From Datura wrightii (Eukaryota; Streptophyta; Magnoliopsida; Solanales; Solanaceae), in the NCBI GenBank assembly GCA_035772735.1, contig JASDFA010000003.1, positions 100,726,501 through 100,790,500 on the forward strand: DNA of 64,000 bases. Direction: 5' to 3'. Numbering within the stretch: position 1 is the stretch's first letter; each line of letters begins with the position of its first letter. The translations under genes were made by a program, and so were the position numbers. Positions 22,581-32,248 of the stretch are shown in pieces. The notes below the pieces were generated by a model. That model worked only from the letters and a program-made list of their open reading frames with translations. It did no database searches and was not told where the DNA came from.

Positions 22581-23485
22581 TGCTCGGTGCTTTGGTAGGG
22601 GTTAAAAACCGACTCACAAGTGCACGTGGTCAAACAAGTAATAAAGTGTCTAAGTAAGCCAAGTATCGATCCAAGGAGACTCTGGATAAGTAAAATTGCT
22701 TAAGTATACTATATTCTAGTTTACTTCTAATTATGTTGACAACAATGTAACCAAAAGTTAAATAATTTTGTTTATAAACTATATACTAAAACTATTAACA
22801 ACTATTTACTTGAATTGAAACTATGGATAAGAGCATGCCAAGGTTAAGAACAAGTAATGAATTCGATAGTAATCATAATTCGGTTATTCTTCTCTTCATG
22901 TTGCTAGCCAAGAACATTAGCCTAGAGATTAAAACTCTCGTATTTAATCTCACTTTAGAATCATAAACCATTCGTCTACATTTCTGTGATCAAATGCAAT
23001 TTATGACCTAGCAATACAATTCCGATTCCTAAATTGACTAATACGGCTTTCAAGTATATTTCTATCAGGAAAGCACATCAAAACCCAATTTTCCCAAATC
23101 AAGTTAAGAACAATACCCTATTAATTCACAACTTTCCAATTTCTTGCTCTCTCAAGTGAAATTGGACTTTTTAGATGTACATTAATGTTGGCCACACACT
23201 AATGCAGTAAGAACAAGAATTAATAGAACAACATGAAAGAAGAAGATGAAAAACCATATAATTCACAATCAAAATTCAATACACATGTTCAAAACCTTAG
23301 CAAGGAAGAGAATTAGCCACTCATTTGTGGATTGATCATCCTCAAATGAGTGTAAATCATACGTACAATTGATTGAAAGAATAAAGAAAGAGAGAAAAAC
23401 CCTTAGCTTTTTTGTCCCTCAACTGCTGCTAACCCACGTCCTAGCTCCACCAAGTCTTCCTCCTCAAAAATAAACCTAAGTGTGC

Positions 23486-23493
23486 TATTTATA
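23486..23493 (-). promoter_or_regulatory. TATA box of N LTR
   Basis: The minus strand reads AATATAAATAGCACACTTAG, as in B, about 33 bp downstream of the 42-bp block. The functional copy in the 5' LTR lies at about 28047-28054. Confidence 0.65.
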
Positions 23494-23525
23494 TTAGTAG
23501 AAATCTTTCCCGGATTAACAAGCAA

Positions 23526-23567
23526 CGTGTCACGGAGGCCAACGCGGAGCACGGCCTCCGTGACACG
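23526..23567 (-). promoter_or_regulatory. 42-bp GC-rich perfect-arm palindrome, copy 4
   Basis: Arms of 15 bp, CGTGTCACGGAGGCC and GGCCTCCGTGACACG, are perfect inverted repeats around a 12-base centre. This is the best preserved form of the module. Confidence 0.85.
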
Positions 23568-24014
23568 CTACGGACGCGGAGGCTTTCTGGAAAATCACCC
23601 GAAATTGGCCCAGGCAGCACCTTGCCGCGTTGGCAACGTGTCACGCTGCCTGGGCAGCGCGTTGCAGCCCCATGGTCACGGAGTCCACCTGCCGTGGCAC
23701 GTTGCCAACGCGCAGGTGGGCTGTTTTGAGCGGCCTGCCTGCCGTGGCACCTTGTCGACGCGCCGGTGGGCTGTTTTGTGCCTCTTCCTTGCCGACATTC
23801 GCGTGTTAATTCCGTTTCCAAGCTTCTACTTCACCAACTCATGGATTAGTTACTCAAACATCATCAAAACCTACAAAACAAAGGCTAATCATGTTGGTTA
23901 GCACATATCTCCACATTATATAAAATTACATGAAAATGTATACAATAACTTAGATAAACAAGACTAATTGAAGTAATAAAGAGTATCTCGGGCATATATT
24001 TTTGCCCGTTATCA

Positions 24015-24051
24015 CAACCCCACACTTAAAGCCTTGTTCGTCCTCGAACAA
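24015..24051 (-). promoter_or_regulatory. Polypurine tract and hairpin of N
   Basis: On the minus strand TTGTTCGAGGACGAACAA (24034-24051, a 7-bp stem with an AGGA loop) is followed by TTTAAGTGTGGGGTTG and the LTR. B has the same arrangement at 35250-35287. Confidence 0.75.
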
Positions 24052-25968
24052 CCTTTTACATATCATGCAAATGGAGACTCCTACATAACTAATTTAGCAA
24101 GATAATTCAGGTTACGGCTATAATGATTACGTAAGATACAAGCTAAAAATAGAGCATGCCTGATTTGATCATTGAAATGAAGTACAACCATGTTAAGACT
24201 TCTTAACCTCAAGAATCGACTCTCAATTTTAGCAAACTCATGCAAATCATCTGATTAAGAAATCCCACATGAAATATATCCTTCTTTCAACATGTGCCCC
24301 TCACGGAAAGAGAGTTACCCAATCACACGCAAAAACAATTTTTTACATCACAACATGTGTGGGTACATGAATAGAATTACGCTCACTCTCACAAAGAATT
24401 CACATGCATTATGTAGTGACCCATAAGCTTGCCCTTAGTGTTTTATTCCACTAATATAAGGATGTGTGAATGTAAGATCAAGTAGGACTTTTTAGGTTGT
24501 AATGTAACTCAGGTGCGGGTAAGTACTATTATGATCAGTAATAGTGACTATCTTTCCTAAGCGCTTTTAATACATCACGCCTTCATTACAAACTTCCCTT
24601 CCCTCACTTCACCTTTTTCACTTTTCATCTCTCTTTTTCCTCTTTTGTTCCCCCATTTCTTTAGGCACTTTTACTTATTAGTAAGGAGTTCTATAAGTAA
24701 CTTTTCATTTATTTGTTTTCTTACTCCCTACTAATACTCACCCATATTCAAAAAAATGCACCCTTGACCTTTCTCAACTCTTACAATTGCTACTTTCCCT
24801 TTCTTTTCATTCTTATAACTCCTTTACTCTTCTGGATTTTTCCTTTAAGCGCTTAGGAGTTTTGGATCAAATTCAAGGCTAATGAAAGAAAAAGGATTAA
24901 GCTTATGTTGCAGCTGTCAAAGAATAGGTTCAAGGCTCAATGGGGTTAACTAGGATTAATTTTTCAAGGTAGGTATAATGAGGGTTAAAAATTGGTTCAT
25001 TCCAAGAAATGCCTAAATCATCTCCTACAATTCACATCCTTCATTTCATTTTATATACACACCAGGCAAGTTCTAGACAATCCACAATAGCACGAAATAC
25101 TCAAAAACCTTACACTCATGGCACATGCTCAAATCAAGACACAATCAGTAGACTCTTACTCAGCTAATCACAAGAATTCAGAATTAAGCTTCCATCATAT
25201 TGAGTCAAATTCAAGAGCCTAAGTGTCTCAAACAAAGTTATACACTTGCATGCTTCATGCTGAACATACTTGCCTCTTACAATCACGTATAGCACATAAC
25301 AAGAACATCAAGCACCAATTAGTTATGGTTTCAAAAACCCAAAATCTATCGACTAATTTTCCTCAAGACGGTCGTCATCCATCCATCGTCGGAAACAGTC
25401 CCTAGCTATGACTAAAAAAACTTTATATACAGACCAAGGAAAGAAAGAAAAAAGAAAAGAAAAAAGAAAAAAAAAATTTTTATTCTTCGGTTCAAATACC
25501 CCCCGTCGGAAAAGAACCGAAAAGAAAAACCAACGGGTGATGAAGTCATGCTTAATTCACAAAAAATTTTCAAATTTTTCAAATTTTCAAATTTCTCACC
25601 AACTTTTGTACGAGCATTACATTCACCAAAAATCATTAAGCACAAAAATTTTGAAATTTCCTAGAAATTTCCCTCACCCCACACTTAAATCATGTTATGT
25701 CCGCATAGCATCAAACTAAAGGTTACAAAGGGTGAGAAATACTCCCTGAGGCCTTTAGGCCTAGCTGACAGCATGGTTTTCTTCAACTATGGACAAGTGG
25801 GTGTTCGACCCCACACTTTTTCTTTTCCATGCTTGTTAGCTTCCTCCTCCACGGGTACTCAGACTTTCCCTCCATCTGTGCTTAACTTTCCACCAAAACA
25901 ACACAAGATGAACAATAAATAAAATAAACTTAAATGCAAGAAATTAAAATGGTACCCATGGTACCCTT
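24052..25968 (-). other. 3' noncoding region of N
   Basis: It carries a second TTAAGTGTGGGGT copy (about 25676-25690) and the GATGGATGG block (25363-25392). The ORFs here are A-rich or simple and have no family features. No ORF3 relic is visible, unlike in A and B. Confidence 0.6.
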
Positions 25969-26015
25969 GGGTTGCCTCCCAAGCAGCGCCTAATTTTACG
26001 TCGCGGCACGACGTA
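25969..26015 (-). promoter_or_regulatory. Conserved post-coding block of N (GGGAGGCAACCC)
   Basis: On the minus strand, directly after the ORF, it reads ACGTCGTGCCGCGACG, AAATTAGGCGCTGC and TGGGAGGCAACCC. The same block follows pol in B (31003-31050) and is recognisable in A (12754-12800). Its function is unknown. Confidence 0.7.
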
Positions 26016-26022
26016 CCAAGTT

Positions 26023-26988
26023 TCACCACTTTTTCCTCCACCTTGAGGATATGAATCTCACCCCTAATTTCTTCTCTAATTTCCTCTTATGCTCCAGGGG
26101 TGGTGGTGAAAAATTGTAAGGACCAAACAGTAGATGTTGCCTTTTGCATTTATTGGTCCTTAAGTAAGCGAAGTCATTTTGTCTTTCTGAGTTAGCAAAT
26201 TTCAAAATATATGGTGCTTGATCCTCCTCTAGACATTTCTCTACAAACTTGGAAGACTCTATTTCTATGTTGTCAACCAAATTTAATGTTGAAAAATGCG
26301 TAGAGTGTGGTCCAATACACCTCAACTCTGAAACTGCATTTTGCTTGACCTCCTTACTTGTATATACCTTCTCGACATCGACATCTATCTCACCATTAAA
26401 GTCGACTGGGGGATACGCTAACTCTTCTTCCAAGAATGAATTTTCCATAAGTGTGAGCCCATCACGGGGACACTCAAGAGATTCGAATTGTTGGGCTTCA
26501 TCCAAAAATTCACCCTTGTCGTCCTCTTGTAGTTCCTCTTGAATATCGGCTAAAACTGTTGTCTGTGATTTATCACACGCTTCAGCTTCAGCGATCATCT
26601 CCGTGAATTTGATGCTCATCCTTTCTAGAGCCTCTGCATTCTCTTCTTGCTGATTTCTCAATACTGCCATCGCCTCCTTCATTGCTTCTGATTGCTCCAA
26701 GAGTTGTTTCAACATGTCTTCTATTCGAGCTTAGCGTCCCAAGTCCTCATTTTCAGCATGCCTATATTCAGAAAAAACAACAGAAGGATCATAGTAGGGG
26801 CTTGGGGGAGGGGAATATGCCTTTGGACAATCACCCCAATGGCCATATTGACACCAACATATATTGCACGTATTACAGTTTTGCCACAAGTGGGGTCCTC
26901 CACAGTTCAGACAGGATTCACTAAAATATGAGTATCCACCATTGAAACCATTTATATTCCACGATGTCATGTCAATAAGGGTGTACAA
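26023..26988 (-). pseudogene. Zinc-knuckle and coiled-coil ORF of N
   Basis: From ATG 26988 one frame of about 322 codons runs to 26023, interrupted once by TAA at about 26716-26718 (CAA expected). The N-terminal part has a Cys/His-rich block (CLNCGGPHLWQNC, then further CxxC text). The second part starts with a heptad-like helix (MLKQLLEQSEAMKEAMAVL to MSIKFTEMIAEAEA) and is acidic in the middle. Its end is basic (HKRKLEKKLGVRF). The knuckle followed by a helix resembles the C-terminal third of an Athila gag, without the capsid part. I know no close relative. It might bind RNA and help package N into a partner's particles, but this is inference. Confidence 0.6.
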
Positions 26989-27118
26989 ACAAGCAGAAAA
27001 ATAAAATAAAATAAAGAAGAATTAAAACAAACACTAGACCAAGTTGTCAACACTTAAGAAAATAAAACAAAAATATAGTAAATTTATACTTAAAACAATT
27101 TCACCAATTGCCAAGTCT

Positions 27119-27135
27119 CCCCGGCAACGGCGCCA
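27119..27135 (-). promoter_or_regulatory. Primer-binding site of N, Athila type
   Basis: The minus strand reads TGGCGCCGTTGCCGGGG, seven bases inside the LTR. The leader that follows (GGCAATTGGT.AAATT, GACAACTTG) matches that of B. Confidence 0.85.
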
Positions 27136-27141
27136 AAAACT

Positions 27142-28575
27142 TGCTCGGTGCTTTGGTAGGGGTTAAAAACCGACACGCAAGTGCACGTGGTCAAACAAGT
27201 AATAAAGTGTCTAAGTAAGCCAAGTATCGATCCAAGGAGACTCTGGATAAGTAAAATTGCTTAAGTATACTATATTCTAGTTTACTTCTAATTATGTTGA
27301 CAACAATGTAACCAAAAGTTAAATAATTTTGTTTATAAACTATATACTAAAACTATTAACAACTATTTACTTGAATTGAAACTATGGATAAGAGCATGCC
27401 AAGGTTAAGAACAAGTAATGAATTCGATAGTAATCATAATTCGGTTATTCTTCTCTTCATGTTGCTAGACAAGAACATTAGCCTAGAGATTAAAACTCTC
27501 GTATTTAATCTCACTTTAGAATCATAAACCATTCGTCTACATTTCTGTGATCAAATGCAATTTATGACCTAGCAATACAATTCCGATTCCTAAATTGACT
27601 AATACGGCTTTCAAGTATATTTCTATCAGGAAAGCACATCAAAACCCAATTTTCCCAAATCAAGTTAAGAACAATACCCTATTAATTCACAACTTTCCAA
27701 TTTCTTGCTCTCTCGAGTGAAATTGGACTTTTTAGATGTACATTAATGTTGGCCACACACTAATGCAGTAAGAACAAGAATTAATAGAACAACATGAAAG
27801 AAGAAGATGAAAAACCATATAATTCACAATCAAAATTCAATACACATGTTCAAAACCTTAGCAAGGAAGAGAATTAGCCACTCATTTGTGGATTGATCAT
27901 CCTCAAATGAGTGTAAATCATACGTACAATTGATTGAAAGAATAAAGAAAGAGAGAAAAACCCTTAGCTTTTTCGTCCCTCAACTGCTGCTAACCCACGT
28001 CCTAGCTCCACCAAGTCTTCCTTCTCAAAAATAAACCTAAGTGTGCTATTTATATTAGTAGAAATCTTTCCCGGATTAACAAGCAACGTGTCACGGAGGC
28101 CAACGCGGAGCACGGCCTCCGTGACACGCTACGGACGCGGAGGTTTTCTGGAAAATCACCCGAAATCGGCCCAGGCAGCACCTTGCCGCGTTGGCAACGT
28201 GTCACGCTGCCTGGGCAGCGCGTTGCAGCCCCATGGTCGTGGAGTCCACCTGTCGTGGCACGTTGCCAATGCGCAGGTGGGCTGTTTTGAGCGGCCTGCC
28301 TGCCGTGGCACCTTGTCGACGCGCCGGTGGGCTGTTTTGTGCCTCTTCCTTGCCGACATTCGCGTGTTAATTCCATTTCCAAGCTTCTACTTCACCAACT
28401 CATGGATTAGTTACTCAAACATCATCAAAACCTACAAAACAAAGGCTAATCATGTTGGTTAGCACATATCTCCACATTATATAAAATTACATGAAAATGT
28501 ATACAATAACTTAGATAAACAAGACTAATTGAAGTAATAAAGAGTATCTCGGGCATATATTTTTGCCCGTTATCA
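27142..28575 (-). repeat. 5' LTR of N (1434 bp)
   Basis: Same length as 22581-24014 and nearly identical. Differences are single bases, mostly C/T or G/A, concentrated in the GC-rich part. Confidence 0.94.
28087..28128 (-). promoter_or_regulatory. 42-bp GC-rich perfect-arm palindrome, copy 5
   Basis: Identical to copy 4 at 23526-23567. This is the copy placed to act upstream of the N transcript. Confidence 0.85.
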
Positions 28576-28580
28576 ACTAT
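28576..28580. repeat. Target-site duplication of N, right copy (ACTAT)
   Basis: Matches 22576-22580. The B RT frame resumes here. Confidence 0.92.
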
Positions 28581-30110
28581 CCTATCCCATTTATTGATCA
28601 GATATTGGACAGGTTGGTTGGTCAAGAATATTATTATTTCCTTGATGTCTATCCTGGCTATAACTAGATAGCCATAGCACTGGAGGACCAAGAGAAGACT
28701 ACTTTCACATGTCCTTATGGGACATATGCTTTCCGGCGAATGCCATTTGGGTTATGCAATGCACCCGCCACATTCTAGAGATGCATGATAGCGATCTTTC
28801 AGGATATGGTGGAAGATTTCATCAAGGTATTTATAGATGATTTTTCTATTTTTGGTAATTCATTTGCTACTTGTTTGCAGAATCTTGACAGGCTGCTAGC
28901 TCGATGCGAGGACTCCAACCTTGTACTCAACTGGGAGAAATGTCATTTTTTAGTCAAGGAGAGTATCGTCCTTGGCCATAAGGTGTCTTGCAAGGGGTTG
29001 GAAGTCGATCGTGCAAAGATCAAAGTGATTGAAAAGCTACCACCACCTATGTCAGTGAAGGGTGTTCGCAGTTTTCTTGGACATGCAGGGTTCTACAGAC
29101 GGTTCATCAAGAACTTCTCTAAAATTTCCAGACCAATATGCAGGTTGCTGGAAAAAGAGGTGAAGTTCGAGTTTGATGAGGATTGTGTCAAAGCATTCGA
29201 GGAGTTGAAACAGAAGTTGATAGAAGCACCTATTCTCATTTCTCCGGATTGGGAGCAACCGTTTGAATTAATGTGTGATGCAAGCGATGTGGATGTAGGA
29301 GCTGTATTGGGGCAGCGGAGGAATAGAATTTTTCATTCCATTCATTATGCTAGCAAAACACTTGACGCATCCCAAGTCAATTATACAGTCACAGAAAAGG
29401 AGATGTTAGCATTGGTGTTCGCGTTTGATAAATTCAGGTCCTACTTGGTGGGTTCTAAAGTAGTGGTGTATACCGATCATGCAGCGATTCGGTATCTGTT
29501 TAACAAGAAGGATGCAAAGCCCAGGCTGATCAGATGGATCTTGTTGTTACAAGAGTTTGACCTAGAGATTCGGGACAGAAAGGAGAGCGAGAATCAAGTG
29601 GCAGATCACCTATCGCGATTGGAAAGTCGGTTGCATGTGAAGGAAGGTGACAGCATCAAAGAAGAGTTCCCGGATGAGCAGCTCTTGGAAATAAGGGAAG
29701 CTGAAATCCCTTGGTATGCAGACATTGTGAATTTGCTGGTAAGTGGAGTCTATCCACCGGAGGCTAGGGCTCAGCAGAGAAAGAAGTTGAGACATGATTG
29801 CAGGTATTACATTTGGGATGAGTCGTACTTGTTTAAGCAGGGACCGGATCAGGTGATGAGAAAATGCATTACAAAGAGCCAGATTGCAGAAGTATTGAGG
29901 AGTTGTCACTCTTCATTGTATGGAGGGCACCACGGAGGCGAGCGAACGGCGCACAAGGTGCTACAGTCAGGTTTCTTTTGGCCTACACTGTTTAGAGACT
30001 CTATGACATACGTAGAAATGTGTGATAGGTGTCAAAGAACAGGCACAATTGGTAGAAGGCAGGAGATGTCGCTGCAGCAGATATTAGAAGTGGAGATCTT
30101 TGATGTATAG
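28581..30110 (+). pseudogene. RT, RNase H and integrase zinc finger of B
   Basis: It continues the RT after N. Motifs in order are KTTFTCPYG, MPFGLCNAPATF, the catalytic FIDDFSIFGNSF (about 28830-28860), FLGHAGFYRRFIKNF, RNase H with CDASDVDVGAVLG and VADHLSRLE, then the integrase finger with HHGGERTAH and CDRC. Stops lie at 28665-28667 and 28776-28778 (TAG for CAG) and at 30108-30110 (TAG where Trp is usual). From 28779 to 30107 the frame is open for more than 440 codons with all catalytic residues present. Confidence 0.92.
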
Positions 30111-30995
30111 GGTATAGATTTCATGGGCCCGTTCCCACCGTCATTTGGTAATCGTTACATCTTGGTAGCCGTTGATTATGTATCAAAGTGGGTTGAAGCA
30201 ACAGCTTGCCCCAGGAATGATAACAAGGTGGTAACAAAATTTGTGAAAAAGCATATTTTCACCAGGTTCGGGACACCCCGAGCCATTATCAGTGATGGAG
30301 GGGCTCATTTTTTAAATGCAAGTTTCAAGAATTTGCTAGCTAAGTATGGGGTGCGCCACAAGGTAGCAACAGCATATCATCCCCAAACTAGTGGGCAAGT
30401 GAAGGTGTCGAACAGAGAAGTGAAGCAGATTCTATAGAAAACAGTGAATGCACAACGTAGTGATTGGTCAAGCAAACTCGACGATGCATTGTGGGCTTAT
30501 AGAACTGTGTACAAGACACCAATTGGGACTTCTCCATACAGATTGGTCCATGGAAAGGCGTGTCATCTGCCTGTGGAGCTAGAACACCGAGTTTTCTAGG
30601 CCGTGAGGAAATTGAACATGGATCTAGAGCTAGCGGGGAAGAAGAGGCTAATGCAACTCAGCGAACTTGATGAGTTTCGTTGGCATGCTTATGAAAGTGC
30701 CAAGTGCTACAAAGAGAAAACAAAGAGGTGGAACGATAAGCATATGGTGCATCAGATCTTTGAGCCGGGGCAGAAAGTATTGCTATTCAATTCAAGATTG
30801 AGGCTGTTTCCAGGAAAATTGCGGTCCAAATGGTCAGGGCCGTTTGAGGTGGTAAGAATGACCCCACACGGGGCAGTGGAGTTGTGGCAAGAAGATAGAA
30901 GTGCCACGTTCTTAGTAAATGGGCAGCGATGTAAGCATTATTGGGGTGAGGACGTTATTCGAGAGAAGACGTCCATCACTCTAGAGGATGATTGA
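30111..30995 (+). pseudogene. Integrase core and C-terminus of B
   Basis: The same frame as upstream shows D in GIDFMGPFPPSF, D in IISDGGAHF and E in SNREVKQIL, the D,D-35-E triad. The core end, a basic tail (KEKTKRWNDKH) and the SKWSGPFEVVRM module follow. TAG at 30435-30437 and 30597-30599 break it. The second replaces a usual Trp. The frame closes with TGA at 30993-30995, directly before the conserved GGGAGGCAACCC block. Confidence 0.9.
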
Positions 30996-31002
30996 ACGTG
31001 AA

Positions 31003-31050
31003 TGACGTCGAGCCGCGATGATAAATCAGGCGCTGCATGGGAGGCAACCC
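31003..31050 (+). promoter_or_regulatory. Conserved post-pol block of B (GGGAGGCAACCC)
   Basis: GACGTCGAGCCGCGATG, AAATCAGGCGCTGC and TGGGAGGCAACCC follow the pol stop within ten bases. The block is shared with N and A. GGG and CCC can pair, but I do not know a function. Confidence 0.7.
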
Positions 31051-31269
31051 GTGAAATTGTTGTAAAAGATGAGTAGAACTATTTGAAAAAAATAAAAGAA
31101 AAAAAGAAAAAAAATTGTTTGTGTTAAAACCTATGAATTCTAACCAATTTCTTGTGGTGAAGTGATTTTCAGGTGGAACAGACGGCAAAAATGCAAAGAA
31201 GCGCAAAGGAAAAAATTGAGGTGAGAAAAATAAAAATTGACACATTACAGTGAGCCTACGCGATGGCTC

Positions 31270-31311
31270 TGTGTCACGGAGGGGGTGCTCCGCGTTACCC
31301 TCCATGACACG
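31270..31311 (+). promoter_or_regulatory. 42-bp GC-rich quasi-palindrome, copy 6
   Basis: Arms TGTGTCACGGAGGG and CCCTCCATGACACG, with the TGCTCCGCGTT centre. Confidence 0.8.
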
Positions 31312-31363
31312 TTGAAGAGTGTTCCGGATTTTTTAAAAATCCAGAACACTGGCGCGACGGCTC

Positions 31364-31405
31364 CGTGTCACGAAGGGGGTGCTCTGTGTTACCCTCCGTG
31401 ACACG
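31364..31405 (+). promoter_or_regulatory. 42-bp GC-rich quasi-palindrome, copy 7
   Basis: Arms CGTGTCACGAAGGG and CCCTCCGTGACACG, with the TGCTCTGTGTT centre. Confidence 0.8.
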
Positions 31406-31607
31406 TTGAGTGTTATTTCGCATCGGGTCACACCGGGTCGCCGGGTAACCTGCGCGAAAAACACTTTTAAAACCCCAAATCCCCTCAATTTCTTCCTTAT
31501 TTTCCATTCCCTCTGTGACCAACACCCCAAATTCCCTTCTCCCCCAACGTGACACGGACCTAAGCATCAATTTTCTTCGAGTTTTCTTCGATTTCATCAA
31601 AGCTAAG

Positions 31608-32243
31608 GTATGTTCTTGAACTCTACCTCATTTTTTCTTAAATTTTCGGTTCTTGAACATGTGTGGTGATTGAATCTTGCCCTAAGTGAGAATTAAGCTT
31701 GAATTCAATTGAGTCATGATTGATTGATGTTCATAGTATCATTGTGAATATATGAACTCGATGATTGCATGTTTTATTGAACTTTTGCGAAATTGATAGC
31801 TAGGGTTCAAGATTGAATAGGAAGAAGACTAAGTTTGTTTGAAATGTGAAAAAATTGGGTTGTGCATGTTGGGAGAAGTGAATTATATTGTGATTAATGT
31901 TGAATATGCTAAGTAGACAAGGAATTTTCGGGAGAATGAAATTGGTGACTTGCATAGGTTGTTGAGAACAAAAATTTGGCTAAGTGCTATGATATTTAAA
32001 GTGAATCGAGGGCGATAATTTTATTCATTGTAAGAAGTCTGAGTAGTACATAGTAATTGTTCCATCGATTTATATGAATGCACTAAGATGGTTGAATGTT
32101 AAGCATGAGGAAAATCATGAATGTCTTATCGAATTGTTTGGATTATGGCTAAAGACTAAGTGTGGGGTGACCTAATTAAACCCAACCTTAGTTGTAGCTA
32201 GTTATGACTTGAATAAAATTGGGATTGTATGTTAAATGTGCAG
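31608..32243 (+). other. Putative 5' UTR intron of ORF3 in B
   Basis: A consensus donor (AAG|GTATGT) and an acceptor (AAATGTGCAG|GAACA) bound 636 T-rich bases. The acceptor lies five bases before the ORF3 ATG. The acceptor could also serve a long-range splice from the LTR leader, the way retroviral env messages are made. Confidence 0.55.
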
Positions 32244-32248
32244 GAACA

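Larger units (their letters stand above)
22581..24014 (-). repeat. 3' LTR of N (1434 bp)
   Basis: It begins TGCTCGGTGC and ends CCGTTATCA on the plus strand. It pairs base for base in length with 27142-28575. The ORFs seen in it at the same offset in both LTRs cross the GC-rich block and the LTR end, and I judge them noncoding. Confidence 0.94.
22581..28575 (-). mobile_element. Non-autonomous Athila-type LTR element N
   Basis: Two 1434-bp LTRs with about a dozen differences, a clean ACTAT duplication and an Athila-type primer site enclose only 3.1 kb. No capsid, protease, RT or integrase text is present. The only ORF encodes a zinc-knuckle and coiled-coil protein (26023-26988). The leader after the primer site, the post-ORF GGGAGGCAACCC block, the GATGGATGG block, the hairpin and the polypurine tract are shared with B. 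That suggests N used the machinery of a B-like partner. It is inserted in B's RT, and its LTRs indicate it is one of the youngest insertions here. Confidence 0.92.
31245..31607 (+). promoter_or_regulatory. Putative internal promoter and first leader exon before ORF3 of B
   Basis: Two 42-bp GC-rich modules (31270-31311 and 31364-31405) are the same unit that precedes the TATA box in the LTRs of B, N and T. A third inverted repeat (GTTCCGGATTTTT and AAAAATCCAGAAC, 31321-31347) lies between them. TTTTAAAA follows at 31465-31472, then a C/T-rich stretch typical of plant leaders, then a donor AAG|GTATGT at 31608. The layout resembles a promoter with a leader exon. Promoter activity is inference. 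Confidence 0.5.

Noticed and set aside
23526..23567. Intrinsic terminator
   Set aside because: Hairpin terminators of this type are bacterial. The site lies upstream of a TATA box in plant LTRs and has no T run.
23482..23901. 139-codon ORF in the LTR of N, nearly identical again at 28043-28462
   Set aside because: It is repeated only because the LTRs are duplicates. It runs across the GC-rich palindrome and TATA box on the antisense strand and has no family features.
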